Of a stretch of 64,000 nt of DNA, positions 1 to 12,100 are shown in pieces. How positions within the stretch are numbered: position 1 is the first letter of the stretch; every line of letters begins with the position of its first letter. The position numbers and the translations under genes are program-made. The DNA is from Pelodera strongyloides. Taxonomy: Eukaryota; Nematoda; Chromadorea; Rhabditida; Rhabditidae. The stretch is taken from NCBI GenBank assembly GCA_036852015.1, contig JAANDG010000050.1:124001-188000 (forward strand), written 5' to 3'. The notes under the pieces are model-generated. The model had not been told where the DNA came from. It did no database searches and worked only from the letters and a program-made list of their open reading frames with translations.

Positions 1-502
1 TACCGACGGGGAAGCTTAGGCCTAGCTATTTTTTTCGAATTTGGAAAGTACTTTCACATTGATAGGCTGAGCAGGAGCTAACAGTCGTCAACGTTTCTAT
101 TGGTCAGTAGGTCAATACTATCAGTGGCCGATTGCACGAAAGCTTGGAGCATGCTCCAAGCCTACCACTGGGAGGTGAATGAAAGATTGTGTTACAAATT
201 CAAATTCTCCCGCAAAGGGACAGCCGTTCCTTATACTTGCATACGGCCCTAGACGATGTGTTCGTGGTTGCAGCGAATGCTAAAGACTAATGAATTGACA
301 TGTCAGACTGTATTGTCAGAGCGCCGCACTGACAATACAGTCTCATGCAAAATTAAAATGATGGAAACTTAAGCAATGCATCATATAGTATGTAAGCAGT
401 GGAATGCCCGTAGTCGTTTATCCCAATTTTCATATGTTCAAAAGGGCGAAAAAATAATTTTTGAGGCCCCGCCCACTTTGGCCCCCCAACTTTAATAGCA
501 CC
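1..502. mobile_element. hAT-like non-autonomous element, cut by left window edge
   Basis: This is the inverted counterpart of the element at 42251-42966. It starts in shared interior sequence and ends at 502 with the terminal motif CTTTAATAGCACC preceded by a C-run and GCCCCGCCCACTTTGG. The other end lies outside the window. By analogy with the complete copies, which have exact 8-bp target duplications, the bases at 503-510 (ATGAACTC) should be one half of a duplication. No transposase ORF is visible. Assignment to hAT rests on the 8-bp duplication of its relatives and is an inference. Confidence 0.7.
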
Positions 503-635
503 ATGAACTCATTATTATAAAACAAGTGCAAACAAGACAAAATAAAATCAACCTTCTTCTTCTTGGGAAGGTTCTGCTCCAGAAAATTGACCATGTCGGG
601 ATGAGCAATACCTTAAGTAAATAATTCTGAAAACA

Positions 636-950
636 GTGCCCAACACAGCTCACTTATATAACGCACACGTAACCATGTTCGGTATTACCGATAACCCTGC
701 TAGATGCATAAAAGAGCCACTGAAGCAAAAAATGAGAAAACTTCGAAAGCTACCTTCAGAAATAGAATTGCAATTCTCCAAAGCAGCTTCGGTATTTTTG
801 AAGGGATCGAAAGCTGTGAGGCTGACGATCGTCGAGAACTTGGCAACATCCGAAATGGCAGCGTCTACCTTTAAACAGAACACTGACGCGTCTTGTCACA
901 ACATCATAAAATATTTACCAAAGAATATATGGAAAAAGCCAGAGCTTTAA
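636..950 (+). CDS. Unassigned 104-codon ORF, probably a relic
   Basis: An open frame of 104 codons lies between the hAT-like element and the first clear gene. Its product is basic and Lys/Arg-rich, with a hydrophilic N-terminal half. I recognise no family. Coding-like sequence seems to continue in another frame to about 1010 before stops, as in a frameshifted transposon or gene relic. There is no clear splice context and no paralogous copy elsewhere in the window to test it. It could equally be a chance ORF. Confidence 0.15.
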   Translation: MPNTAHLYNAHVTMFGITDNPARCIKEPLKQKMRKLRKLPSEIELQFSKAASVFLKGSKAVRLTIVENLATSEMAASTFKQNTDASCHNIIKYLPKNIWKKPEL

Positions 951-1587
951 TCTCCAAGCAGCTAACAGATGCGGAGAAACTACCTATACACGTAAAGCAA
1001 CAACAAAAAAACTGACTTCGGGAATAATGAGAGCAGCATCTTCAAATTCTTTGATTTTAAAGAGGGCATATCCGACAGCGTGCTCGTAAAGGACATAATG
1101 TGGCACCTCAGCCATGTTTATTACCTAAAATCGTGATTAAAATGCTAGCGAAGGCCAACATTTTGCCCAGTTTTTTATCATTAGGACCGGAGTCCTTCAA
1201 AAACCACTGTAACTCTTCATGAGGCAGAGATTGCGGGCTTTCACACATGTTTTAAACAACAATTTGTCACACATAACATTATACGACCGCATAAACCAGT
1301 CAATGGGAAGTAAAATGAAAACTGCAAAAAAAAGTAGCTTGTTGAACTGTCGGTTACTGTAACTGGCTGCGTGCCAATTATCCTGTTGAAACTCTTAAAA
1401 ACACATACATCTTTAAACTTATTTTTTTTTCTGCAGTTTTTTATTTTTTGTTGCACACAATATTTGTGTGCTTTTTTATACATGAGCTTCTTTTTGTGGT
1501 TTTTTAAATATAAAAAAGCAACATAATACGTCCGGCGTAAACATTCTGTGTTTCAGGTTGACAGTTGGTGTTGCTTTACACTAAATA

Positions 1588-4552
1588 ATGAGTAAAAAGA
1601 AACCCCATGTCAAGAAAAAACAAGCGGCAAAGGTAGAAATGGACGACGATTTCTCTGCTATCATCATGGACGCTGACGACGATGGTAGTCTATCCAGGAA
1701 AGATATTGAGAACTTGAAAAGGTACCTTACTCTTTCCGAATCCCATTCTTGAGTGTAAAACTCATGTTCTGCAAGTTCTGCTTCTAATGTTCGCCGTATG
1801 TATTTTGTTGCTAGTGTTTTTGCCCAGTGGTGCTTCTATAAGGCACGCGCTGCCGGATTCTGCACTGCTAGTCAACCTCAACCTCGCTGTCGTTTTAGTA
1901 TAACTTGGTGCACTTGAACCAATAATATATGTCGATACGTTTTTAGGTTAGTCTTTCAAACGTCTCGATCGTTTGCCAAAAGTGCTACAGATCTGCTCGA
2001 GGTAACTTTTTCTGGTCCTTTTGTTCTTTACGAATACCTCTAAGCATTTCTAATGAACTTAAGGAAACGGACGGGAAACGTTTTATTATTAACTCAATTA
2101 GCTGACACCCGTGGACGTGGACAGTGTTCACAAGCGTTTCGGGTGAACCACTAGCTGTTTTTCATTGCATAGGCTCTATATGGGCTGTGTTTGTGGCGAA
2201 AAAAGTTAGTTTTGTAAAATTTGGTTGCGGTCATCCGTCTACCGCTGCACTTTTATGCATAAAGTGAAATGTGAACAAGTATTTTTCAGTCAGCTTCAGG
2301 TATCTTGTACCGTAAACCAAAATTTTCAGACTTTTAAAAAACGATCGACGTTAACGATTGGATTTGCTTTGATGGATTTTTATGAAAACCTTCTTAATGA
2401 GGCTGATCTAATCAAACGTCTCCAGTGCATGTATCTGATATTCCGGTTGGTTTTCAAGTCTATTGAATTAGCATAACTGCTTTTAATTAGATTGAACAAC
2501 TTGACGTTTTGTTTGTCTTGATAATGTTTTGTCGACTTTGCCCTGATCCTGAGTCCTGAATCAAAGAAACAATGCATCAACCCTTTTTAAATTGCAGTGT
2601 ACGCGAACTGGATACACCGTTGAAGAAAAAGTCGATTCCTAGTATGATAGGCCACCCATTTGCCACGTTCTTTCTCACCGTTCGGGTGACTTTTTATTTG
2701 CTTACTTGTGATTGTGAAGTGAATTTTGTTGTATTTTACTTCATTAAGTCAATGTAGATGTGCAGAAACTAATGGCGAACAGGCGAACGGCGAACCACAA
2801 ATTACCTTAATCCATAGAGAACTGAATGATTTCTTAACCTAAAAATTCGGATACTGTATTACGGGTGGTGGGTTCTGTAACTAGCTCTAGTTTGACTCTG
2901 GGCATAAACCAATGCGTAAAATGACACTGTCACATCACATCGACCATCTCCGAAAACCATTACAATTTATATGTGATTTGGTGAAACGTATATACCGACC
3001 ATCTCCGGAACCAACTTATTTGCGCTAAACATAACGTTTTTAGCCCAAGGTTACGCATCGAAATTATATCCGAGAGCACAGTTATATTCCTAATTCGCAC
3101 CACGCCTGCATTACGTGTGCTTGTGTATTACACAAAATATATATCAGAAGCTTTGAATATATCGTGTTTTTTTTTCAAATTTATATTAAAATACACATTT
3201 TAGGGCAGCAGGCTCTCACCATCTTATTGCGATTTTATTCCAACCTTGTATGAACGACAACTTGCTTACTTTGTGCAGCGACCAGACGGTGAGTAGACTA
3301 GAGTATGGCATCATTTTCCATCTGTAATGAGGAAAAGTTAGTTTACTTTAAAGCTGTATAACATCCGTTTTTGAAACGGATTTAACTGCAAACTCATGCA
3401 TCAGCTGCATCACATGCACATGAGTATGATAGAATAGAAAATCGAGACCTAACATAAAGACTTGACATAAAAACGTTGGTGTGCATGTATGCGGTTTGCA
3501 TAATTAAAAAACCGGATGTTATATCGCTTTAACCTTTTGAAATTTACGGTATCAAGTTTAGTTGTGGCCCAGTCTGGATCTGAATTCGCCAACTGGACCG
3601 AGATGAGCGCAGACACTTTTGCGAGTACACCGCTCAATATAGCCTTGGGTGAGAGGATGGTGGTGCGTATCTTTTTATTCGCGTATCTTTTTATTATTTT
3701 ATTTTTAGATGTGTGTAGTGTGAGTATGTTTCATTGCCGATGAACATTGGATTTGAATAAAACCGTAACTAAAATCACATACCAACCAACATGTATGTGT
3801 ATTGGCTAATGAAAATTTCTAGATAGCAACACATAGTCGATGTAGTGCTTCGGACACTAAGTTATTCATTATTAACACAAGGATTTATGTTCTGAGGCTG
3901 AGGCTATATTCACCACTCCGCTTCCCTGGCTGGGCGCAGAAAATAGCATTCTAATGTGAGACGCGAGAGAAAAAGACGGGGAATTCCCCGTGGAATTGAG
4001 TTGAGCCAATTGCGAATTGCGAATATTCGATTTGATTCCAGAACGAAATGGACAACATGGAAGTATGTAACTTTTATGCAAAACAAGTCGAACGGTTTCC
4101 CTGCACAGTTGAAGACGAGGGTTGCCCCCCGTGGATTACCATACTAGATTTGCCTGAAGGGAGGCAATCTGAGTGAGTTATATTTATTGGGGATACTATT
4201 TTATTTTAAATTTGACGCTTTTTTTGATTTTTGGGGATATTTTATACATTATTTTATATTTAATAAGTATTATGCCTAATTTCAGAAAAATCGACATTGT
4301 CTCTTTTCTGATGAAAATTCAAGAGACATCAAAGACCAGTTTCTCATATACAGGACTACCACCGAAATGGCTTCCGGTTATTCCGGGCACGTTTCCCACA
4401 CAGGATATTGAGGTAAACTATTATTATTATATTATTATTAAAGTTAGTTGCCTTGTGATTGTGATTTGATTATTTTAAACAATTTCCTAGATGTTCTGAA
4501 ACACCGTAGTTACTTATGCGCGAACTCACCAATAGTCAATAAACATTTATTA

Positions 4553-4586
<34 letters not shown>

Positions 4587-4590
4587 AATG

Positions 4591-4630
<40 letters not shown>

Positions 4631-4683
4631 ATTAATTATTATTGTTAATTATTAATGATTAATTATTATGATTAATTATTATG

Positions 4684-4719
<36 letters not shown>

Positions 4720-7700
4720 CATTATTTTGTGTGCTCGTTTAGCGGGGAAAGCAAGAAAATATGGAACCGCAGAGTAGTACTGAACAGCAACTGTCTTCTG
4801 GATCCTTTCTAACAAGTGAAACTCCTACTCCGGTCTCGTCCTCAGCTGCCATAGGTAAGATATTTCTTTCGTTGTGGTAATGGTAGCTGATGTGATATGG
4901 TTCTGCTATGTTTTTAACCTGTGAATTTATTAAATTGTGCTATAAATATCATTTCCCTTTTAGTATAATTTGTGACCACCATTATATGATATCTACTCTG
5001 AACTTTGTTAACATTATGTAACATAAAATCTGGAATCTTTTGCTTATGTCTTGTTTGCTTTTGTTTCGCGTATTTTGGCGTTTTTATTAAATGACTACCT
5101 GAGTTTAATTTGCTTTTCTTATATTAGAGTTTGGTTTCATGATTCTGTCAGGCTATAAATCCATGCGTAAAATTACGCATCAACCATCTCCGGCTTGGCT
5201 TTGACCATCTCCGGAGGCAAATGCAAATATATAGATTTGGGTGAAACGGTAATTTACGGTTCGACTCTCAACTAAGCGACCTCCGAAATTACGCATGGAA
5301 ATTATACCCTGGATTCTGTACGACCTTTTTTTATCTATTTCTTTTTAGTGGAACCTGTGGATACTTCTGCCAAGGCACACATTGACAGGGATCGAGAGGT
5401 AACTCCCGAGTATATCAAGGAAATTTGTGGAAAAATTCTGGCGGGAATGGTGATTGGGTATGTTTCAAATGAACTTTTGATTTTGGGTTGGATATAATAA
5501 AATTAATATTTTACGTTTCAAGATATTAATATAGATATTGATGTAAAGTGTAAGCCAATTTCCCACTGTTTGATGAACCTGATAGGTGTTGGCAACGAAA
5601 ATGTTCAGGAATGTTGTATTCTAATGTTGTAGTCACCTATTCACCAAGATATGCCAAAAGATACCTCAAACTCAAAAAACGTGATGCCTTTTCATAATGT
5701 ATTTGACGTCCTGTCTTCTATTTCTATCCCTCGTTTAGACAGCATGAAAGCCATGTACTTGCCGAGGTGATACGCAAGAATTCTCCTGAATTTTGTGATT
5801 CTCTGTCTGATTTGAAGGTTGGTCGCATGCTGATTTTTTCCTTTCCTTTGATTCTTTCGTTCAAACGTTATAAGGAATTAAATTAATTAACCCGTGTATT
5901 ATACTCTATATATTGTATGATTAGTAATAGTAATTCGTTATTTAGTGTTTTGACCTCGTCAAAGTGCCTTTCCTGGTGCAGTCGAATTCAAAAATCGCTG
6001 GCGAAGTGCTAGCGTACAGCATAAGGGAAGGGGAGACACCAGAGAAACAAGCCGAACTCCTTTGTTTGTAAGTTGTTTGATCGTTTTGTGACTTTTCATT
6101 CATGATAGGAGGGTTTTCACATCATTATTTTGCTTTGAGTTAATGTCCCGTTTGTAAATCACTGTAATTAGTCTTTTTTTCTAGCTACATGTCAATTTTG
6201 CTGACAATGGAGATGAAAGTTCAGTCGTTGGAAACTACTTCGAAAATGTTTCAGGTGCGAGTTTTTAAGTTTTATTATTTTCAAGTATTTCGTAATGATC
6301 AGTCAGCGTGACCTTTACAAAGCCGTTTCGGTCATGTCTTATAGCCTTACCAGTATGGATAGTCTTTGGGTTTCTAGAATCTAGAAATGAGAATGCTATG
6401 CGAGCAGGATATGCTTACTGATAGTATAACTGAAAATACTCAACTCCTCGGCTCTTTTAATCATTTTAAATCTAGGTAATTCCCGATTTGGACAAGGCAC
6501 CATTGATCGATATGATTCGGCAGACGTTGTCCTCGTGTCGGAAGTGCAATAATCAGTCTTATAAGGTTCGTTTTTCAATTTTGTTGTTGACTTTGTAGTT
6601 TGTAGTTTGTCGTAGTTCTATTAGTGAAATTTAGGAACTTTCCATTACTCTGAATTGATTATACAAGTTTAAAGTGGTATAGCAGCCCGTTTTGAACAGA
6701 CACTGTATTCCCATGGTGTATATGCAAATGACTACGCGACATTTTGTCTATGTCCATTTGCGTACACCATATGGCAGTTCAATTGCCCATCATACCTTTC
6801 AAAAACCGGTCGTTATATCGCTTTAAGAGCGCCGAGTGGCAGCGTCTTGTTTTCCTCATATAAATGTTTATCGCTTAGAGTATGCTCGTTGTATTTTAGG
6901 CACGTTTTATTCGCGTAACTGCATATTGGTTGTTGTCTTTGTACTCGGATGGAACCATTACTCCAGAGGTTTGTTTATGATTCTTTCTTTTTTTGTGGGT
7001 GCGAAAAATTGACTTTATTCTTATTGTTGCCCGTTGGCTAAGCCAAGTCATCAGATGACATGCGCTATACGGTATGCTACGACCTGCGTCATACGGTATG
7101 CTACGAGCTGCGTCATTCGGTATGCTACGACCTGTGGCAGTGTGGCATACGGTATGCTACGACCTATGGCATACGGTATGCTACTACCTGCGTCATACGG
7201 TATGCTATGACCTGACCTGCGTCATACGGTATGCTACGACCTGTGGCATACGGTATGGTACGACCTATGGCATACGGTATGCTACTACCTGCGTCTAGCT
7301 ACGACCTGTGGCATACGGTATGCTACGACCTGCGTCGTACGGTATGCTTCGACCTGCGTCATGCGGTTTGCTACGACCTGCGTCGTACGGTATGCTTCGA
7401 CCTGCGTCATACGGTATGCTACGACCTGCGTCATACTGTCTGGTATCAGTATCTGTGCTGTGTGTGCAAGTGAATCGTAATTAGCCATATTATATATAAT
7501 TAATGCCTTTAGGTCGAGGTAACCAGTGAAGTGCTACAATTCTGCTTGGAATTTTCACAGTACAAGATTGTCTCGCAATTGTTCCAGAAGGTGTGTTTTT
7601 TGGTTTTTGTCTTTTTTTGTCAGTTTGGTAATCATTATTATTATTATTTTTTGTTCATTTATAACTTTTAAGATTATTTCTTTAATTGGCGTTTCTTGTG

Positions 7701-8136
7701 TCTGTTTATTAAGCTTTTATTTATTTCTTTGTTTCACCCGAGCGTATTAGAATATTCTGATTGATAATCGAGGATACAAACCAGTTATTTACTGCTTTCT
7801 CTTCATGATATCATTTGTGATGCACATCTTTTTAAAGCGAAATACCGGCCGGTTTTTGAAACACATCGGCTGCGCCAGCATTCGTATACAGCCTATGCAA
7901 ATGAACATAAATTAGAATAAAAAATCGAGCTCGAGCTAAATTCGAGCTTCGAGCAACTTAGCATAAATACGTAATAATGCAGTTGTCCCGATACGTTTCA
8001 AAAACCGGCCGGTATTTCGCTTTAAGTATTAATATTCCAGATTGTGAGTTTGTCAAGGCGGCATGAGGTTAAGCCGACAGAAGAACAAGAAGTGCCTAGC
8101 GCTAGCGAATCGGAAAAACCGCAAAGCTCTAGCTGA
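1588..8136 (+). CDS. Unrecognised 15-exon protein-coding gene (473 aa)
   Basis: Exons by splice signals and phase: 1588-1721, 1947-2001, 3204-3288, 3562-3662, 4042-4172, 4286-4412, 4743-4854, 5349-5457, 5739-5817, 5982-6067, 6185-6254, 6476-6565, 6900-6968, 7513-7590, 8041-8136. All junction phases agree and the frame stays open to TGA. The N-terminus is lysine-rich (MSKKKPHVKKKQ) followed by an acidic stretch. The middle holds a Ser/Thr/Pro-rich linker (exon 7). The C-terminal half reads as helical, repeat-like segments, with a CRKCNN motif in exon 12 and a low-complexity Ser/Glu tail. I recognise no domain and assign no function. A splice acceptor lies 31 bases before the ATG. A polyadenylation hexamer AATAAA is at 8665-8670. 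Introns carry MITEs, an ATT microsatellite and a 24-bp minisatellite. A degraded copy of exon 12 lies at 47383-47820. I am confident in the gene and most exons, not in its identity. Confidence 0.8.
2885..3085. repeat. Interspersed repeat with TTACGCAT-type inverted ends
   Basis: It lies in intron 2 of the first gene. The left end has a motif like AATGCGTAAAAT and the right end has TTACGCATCGAAATTATA, which are roughly inverted to each other. The interior repeats ACCATCTCCG. A shorter relative is at 5150-5312. A MITE or SINE remnant is likely; no target duplication was resolved. Confidence 0.45.
3348..3532. mobile_element. TTAA-flanked MITE, GATATAAC subfamily
   Basis: The left end is TTAAAGCTGTATAACATCC and the right end is GGATGTTATATCGCTTTAA, so it is an imperfect terminal inverted repeat flanked by TTAA on both sides. 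It sits in intron 3 of the first gene, only about 30 bases upstream of the exon 4 acceptor. A relative is at 6669-6826. Confidence 0.65.
4549..4725. repeat. (ATT)n microsatellite
   Basis: A long run of ATT units with interruptions such as AATGATTAATT lies within intron 6 of the first gene, just upstream of the exon 7 acceptor. Confidence 0.95.
5150..5312. repeat. Interspersed repeat related to 2885-3085
   Basis: It shares the motifs CCATGCGTAAAATTACGCAT, ACCATCTCCGG and AATTACGCATGGAAATTATA with the copy at 2885-3085. The termini are inverted to each other, as in a MITE. Confidence 0.5.
6669..6826. mobile_element. TTAA-flanked MITE, GATATAAC subfamily
   Basis: The ends are TTAAAGTGGTATAGCAGCCC on the left and CGGTCGTTATATCGCTTTAA on the right. 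It lies in intron 12 of the first gene. It resembles 3348-3532 at both ends but differs inside. Confidence 0.6.
7057..7440. repeat. 24-bp minisatellite in an intron
   Basis: About sixteen head-to-tail copies of a unit close to CATACGGTATGCTACGACCTG plus a 3-5 base spacer lie in intron 13 of the first gene. Two unit types alternate, one ending GCGT and one ending GTGG or ATGG. Both strands carry open frames because the unit length is a multiple of three. These are not treated as genes. Confidence 0.95.
7832..8025. mobile_element. TTAA-flanked MITE, CCGGCCGG family
   Basis: The terminal inverted repeats are TTAAAGCGAAATACCGGCC at the left and the reverse complement at the right, followed by GGTTTTTGAAACGCAT-like sequence. 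TTAA bounds both sides. It lies in the last intron of the first gene and ends 15 bases before the exon 15 acceptor. The family is the commonest in the window, with copies at 11962, 30591, 35483, 49659, 57472, 58005 and 59654. TTAA flanks are known for piggyBac-type transposases; the link is inferred. Confidence 0.8.
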
Positions 8137-9154
8137 AGGATGAAGCTCACATCCATCTGCGGTTGAATGTTTGGTATTCCAGTAGGTCCTTTCCCTTGTG
8201 AGTCATTTTTTATACTTTGTAGTTTCAGTAGGCAAGTTGGTATTTATTCACGTACAGTTTGTTTGAGTTTTATATATGCTTGCGGTGCGGTGCCCAGTGC
8301 TTAAATGTTCATTACTTACAGTTGGATTTTTGAGTTGCATTGCTATTGATTTACTGTTATTTTCATTCAGATGATAGGGCAAGTATGCATATAGTAGTGC
8401 TTGTTTGATTGTTTGTTTTGCCTGCACGAACATTTGATAGTGGTTACTTTTCTTAGCTTCTAGGTGTCTGATGTCCCACAGTACATATTCCAAAACACCA
8501 TTATTATAGTTCAACAGTTCAACATATCACAATATATTCTTTTGGTTCTCTCCTATCGCTATCGGAGAAGCTTATTTGTAAATGAGGTCTTTTATTATTT
8601 ATTTTTGTGATTTAGCATCCATGAGCTATCTACTTGTACAAATGTGTTTGATTTTGTTATTTTGAATAAAAAGGTTCAGCAAAATATTTTGATTGTCGAT
8701 GTTTTCAAAAGGAAAGCGCTTTGAACGGCGTCGTCAGTTATCTTCCAGCAGTAGTATTTCATTAGGTCCATTTTGATGGGTTGCTGTTTGCTGTTTCTGC
8801 TGTGTATCGATATAGCTGTGATCAGTGCTATGGTGTTCGAATGTGGTTCTTCTAGTTTAGGCAGTATATTATATATGGCTATTCAATGTTCCAAATTTCT
8901 CGTTTAGGAAGTATAGCGATATATTCGTGGTTCGAAATTCTTCATCGTATCATATCAGTCATAATTAGTTTATGAGTATTATTGTTTGCTTTTGGGTTGG
9001 TCCTACTGTGTGTATAGCAATACGAAGTGATATGGTTCCGAACTTACTTCTTGTACTTTTTTATTAATTGAATTAAGAGTTATATATAGTTCGAAATGCC
9101 TTCTCATATACTAGTTATAATTAGTTTAAGTGTATTCTTTCTTGCAGGAGACTT
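8137..9154. other. Intergenic region between the first gene and GTF2H4
   Basis: It holds the 3' UTR of the first gene (AATAAA at 8665-8670) and an A+T-rich spacer with no recognisable element or ORF of note. A pyrimidine-rich acceptor TTCTTTCTTGCAG ends at 9147, seven bases before the GTF2H4 start codon. Confidence 0.6.
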
Positions 9155-12100
9155 ATGGCTGCAAAAGCACCACCCATACAGTCAACCGATTCGCTCTTCC
9201 TTGATTATGTGCAGTGTTTGGACAAGGTATCGTTCATCTTTATATTTATGTTCGTTTCGTTGAACGTCATACTAGATTGCAAGAAATTTGAAACATGCAG
9301 ATTGAGTGTTAGGGTACTGTATGAGAAAACGGCCAAGTACGTTAGGCATTATCAGGCTTGATCATTTTGGGTTATTTTGTCACGTTCGCCACGGTGGAAA
9401 GATTAACTTGTTTCGAACAACTTTTCTGTTTGCTCTGGGAGGTTAATTAGGTTAATTATTCTCAATTAGGTCAATTATTCTAATTCAATTGTTGATCATA
9501 GAATGCTCGTGAACACCTGATCTCGCAGCCGGCCTCTGCCTTTTTCCTGTTCCGCATGCTCCCCGACGTCGCGCAACAGATTCTGCTCAAACTAATTTGG
9601 AATAGTAATGTTACGTGAGTTTCTTCCTTGTTCCCTATTATGATGTGCTCTAATCGTTACGTTAAGTCATATTCGTTTTGTCATGTTGAGTCTTACTAGT
9701 TTTGCTTCTGTGCTAATGAAATATTAAATATTTAATAACCCATAAAATGTAGTGCATCAATATGATGAAAGGTTGACAAGCAACAATTGAATGGCCATGG
9801 TTTTAATTACCTTGAAACAAATTAATCAGAGTTTTGTATGCGTTATGCCTTTATGATATTCGTAATGTAAAGTCCATTTGGTTATTGTTTCTTCTTTTCT
9901 AGATCGGCTATAGCGGATGCAACATCACATGAGAGCGCCCTTTTACGACAGCAATTGCAATTGCTTTATCGGTCGGGTCTCGCGACGAAGTCCCCACAAG
10001 GAGCTTTGATTAATGTGAGGCTTTCCTTTGTTCATGAACTTTCAAAAATTTGAAAGTAACTCTAATGCACAGTGAAACGACACTGTAAAAGTAGGGATAT
10101 TGGTCGAATTACTTATATATGCCATGAGTGAGGATGAGCGTACTGTAGAGAAGTTATTGATTTTATGATTTGGTCACGTCACGTTTCCGATTTCAGACGT
10201 CATTCCGCCGTGCTTACCTGAAGGGTGTTATGATCGGAAGTCATCGATGCTCTGGAATCCGGCCAGTGCTCGAGGGACAAGATAAGAAGATTAAGAAAGA
10301 CATTGGGAAGAACAGTGCAGAGAGATGGGAACTCGTCCTACGGTGAGTTATGATCAGCTTGAATATTTATTGATGGGGGTTACTGTAGTTGCGGCCGCTT
10401 TTGTCGAATGTTTACAGTACTTCTTACTCCATTGATTTACTGGTGTTTCTTACTGTAATTGACTTAGAAACTACTATTGTTGCTCTTTTGTAGATATTTG
10501 GCGCTTCCCTCCGACCAAAATATGAGTAATGTGTCAATGACAACGAGGAAATTATTCCAAGCGGCAGGTGAGAAATTGGTACTTAATTTTTGTAGATTGA
10601 TTTTCTGATTCTTTTTGGCCCCATATTTGTTTTGTGAATAGAGGAAACTTATATATTACCAGTCGGCTCATGCCGCCTGAGGCGACTTTCATGGAAATAT
10701 GATTGGTTTAGCATGGTCGTACTAATGTACAAAGCTTCAAGCGTATCATAAGAAATTCACATAATAGGAAACAATAAACAATTGCATATGCATACTTCGA
10801 TATTGAGCTGCGAAACTCTTTTTATACCCGAACACGAAATTTGCATTTCCGTAACGCACATCGGTATGCAAATTACGCTACAGTTACTCTTTTATATAAT
10901 AAGATTGTTTGCCTTATCGATTGATTGATTGATTGATTAAATATGTTTGTTTAGGTTTGACGACAGCTAGTGATTCTCTGCCCGAGATCACATCAGCGGG
11001 ATTTCAATTTTTGCTTCTAAGCCCCGTACAACAGTTGTGGACTTATATGATAGGTTGGTCGTTAGGTCGTATTCGTGATTTAGGTTTTTTGTGTACCTTG
11101 CTAATTGCTAATGTTTAAGTTGGCGCCGATACACACAATTTGCGTACAATTAGGTGGAATTGCCCTTCACGAAGCAAGTGTCATATCGCTTTCATGTTGA
11201 ATAATCTATAACGACATGGGGTTTTATTTTCTGTTTTAGAGTACTTCAAACTAGAGGCTGCTGAAGGCCACGATATACGACCATCTTTGGATTTGTTAAT
11301 TCGAATTATATTGTGAGTTCTTGTATGCATTATTTCGATTGCCTTTGTATAGTTACTCATCGGTGTGATATTTTTGATGCATTATGACTGCAAACATAAT
11401 TTGCTATTACAGAAACGGGTTCTAAGTTCTAACTATGGATATCTACTAATATTTGTTAATATGTTGCCACTTTTGGCGATATTGTATTGCTTACGTTACG
11501 TAAACGTGCAAAAATGAATGGCTAGTGTTTGTGTAGTTATGAGGGGGGGGGGGGCTAGAGAGATCAATTGTTCTACTTCTTTTCAAATCGTTCTTCAGGT
11601 GTGTTGAATCTCGAAGCGAAGCCGAATGTGAGAGGAGATCGTTTTACATGGAAGAGACTTGGACGGTCAGACAACAAGAATTGGTGATGCATCTGAGAGA
11701 ACTTGGATTGATTTATATCAGGAAGCGGAAGGATGGGTCAGTTAATTACCGAGAGGAAGTAGAACATACTTCGCTGTTTATTTACTATTTTTATGTAGTT
11801 ACGGTAATGATGAATTAATAATTAAGGACATTTCAAGGTACGTAAAGCTTATAATCGCACCCAAGATAGAAGGGTATACAACCAGTTGTCGTGGTTGGGG
11901 GTACTACCTCTACACACCCTTGAAGCCTTGGATTATCGTTGTTATGTTCACGTGCATCATGTTAAAGCGAAATACCGGCGGATTTTTGAAACGCATCGTG
12001 ACATTCATTTGCAGTTTCATGCAAGATCGTATGTAGCTCAGCATAATTTGTAGTTTGTAAATTTGTAGTCAAAAACTGACCCCACTTAGCATGTAGTTGT

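Noticed and set aside
7057..7488. Array resembling a CRISPR or a repeat-protein gene
   Set aside because: Units are head to tail with no unique spacers, the DNA is eukaryotic, and the array lies within a phase-consistent intron. It is a minisatellite.
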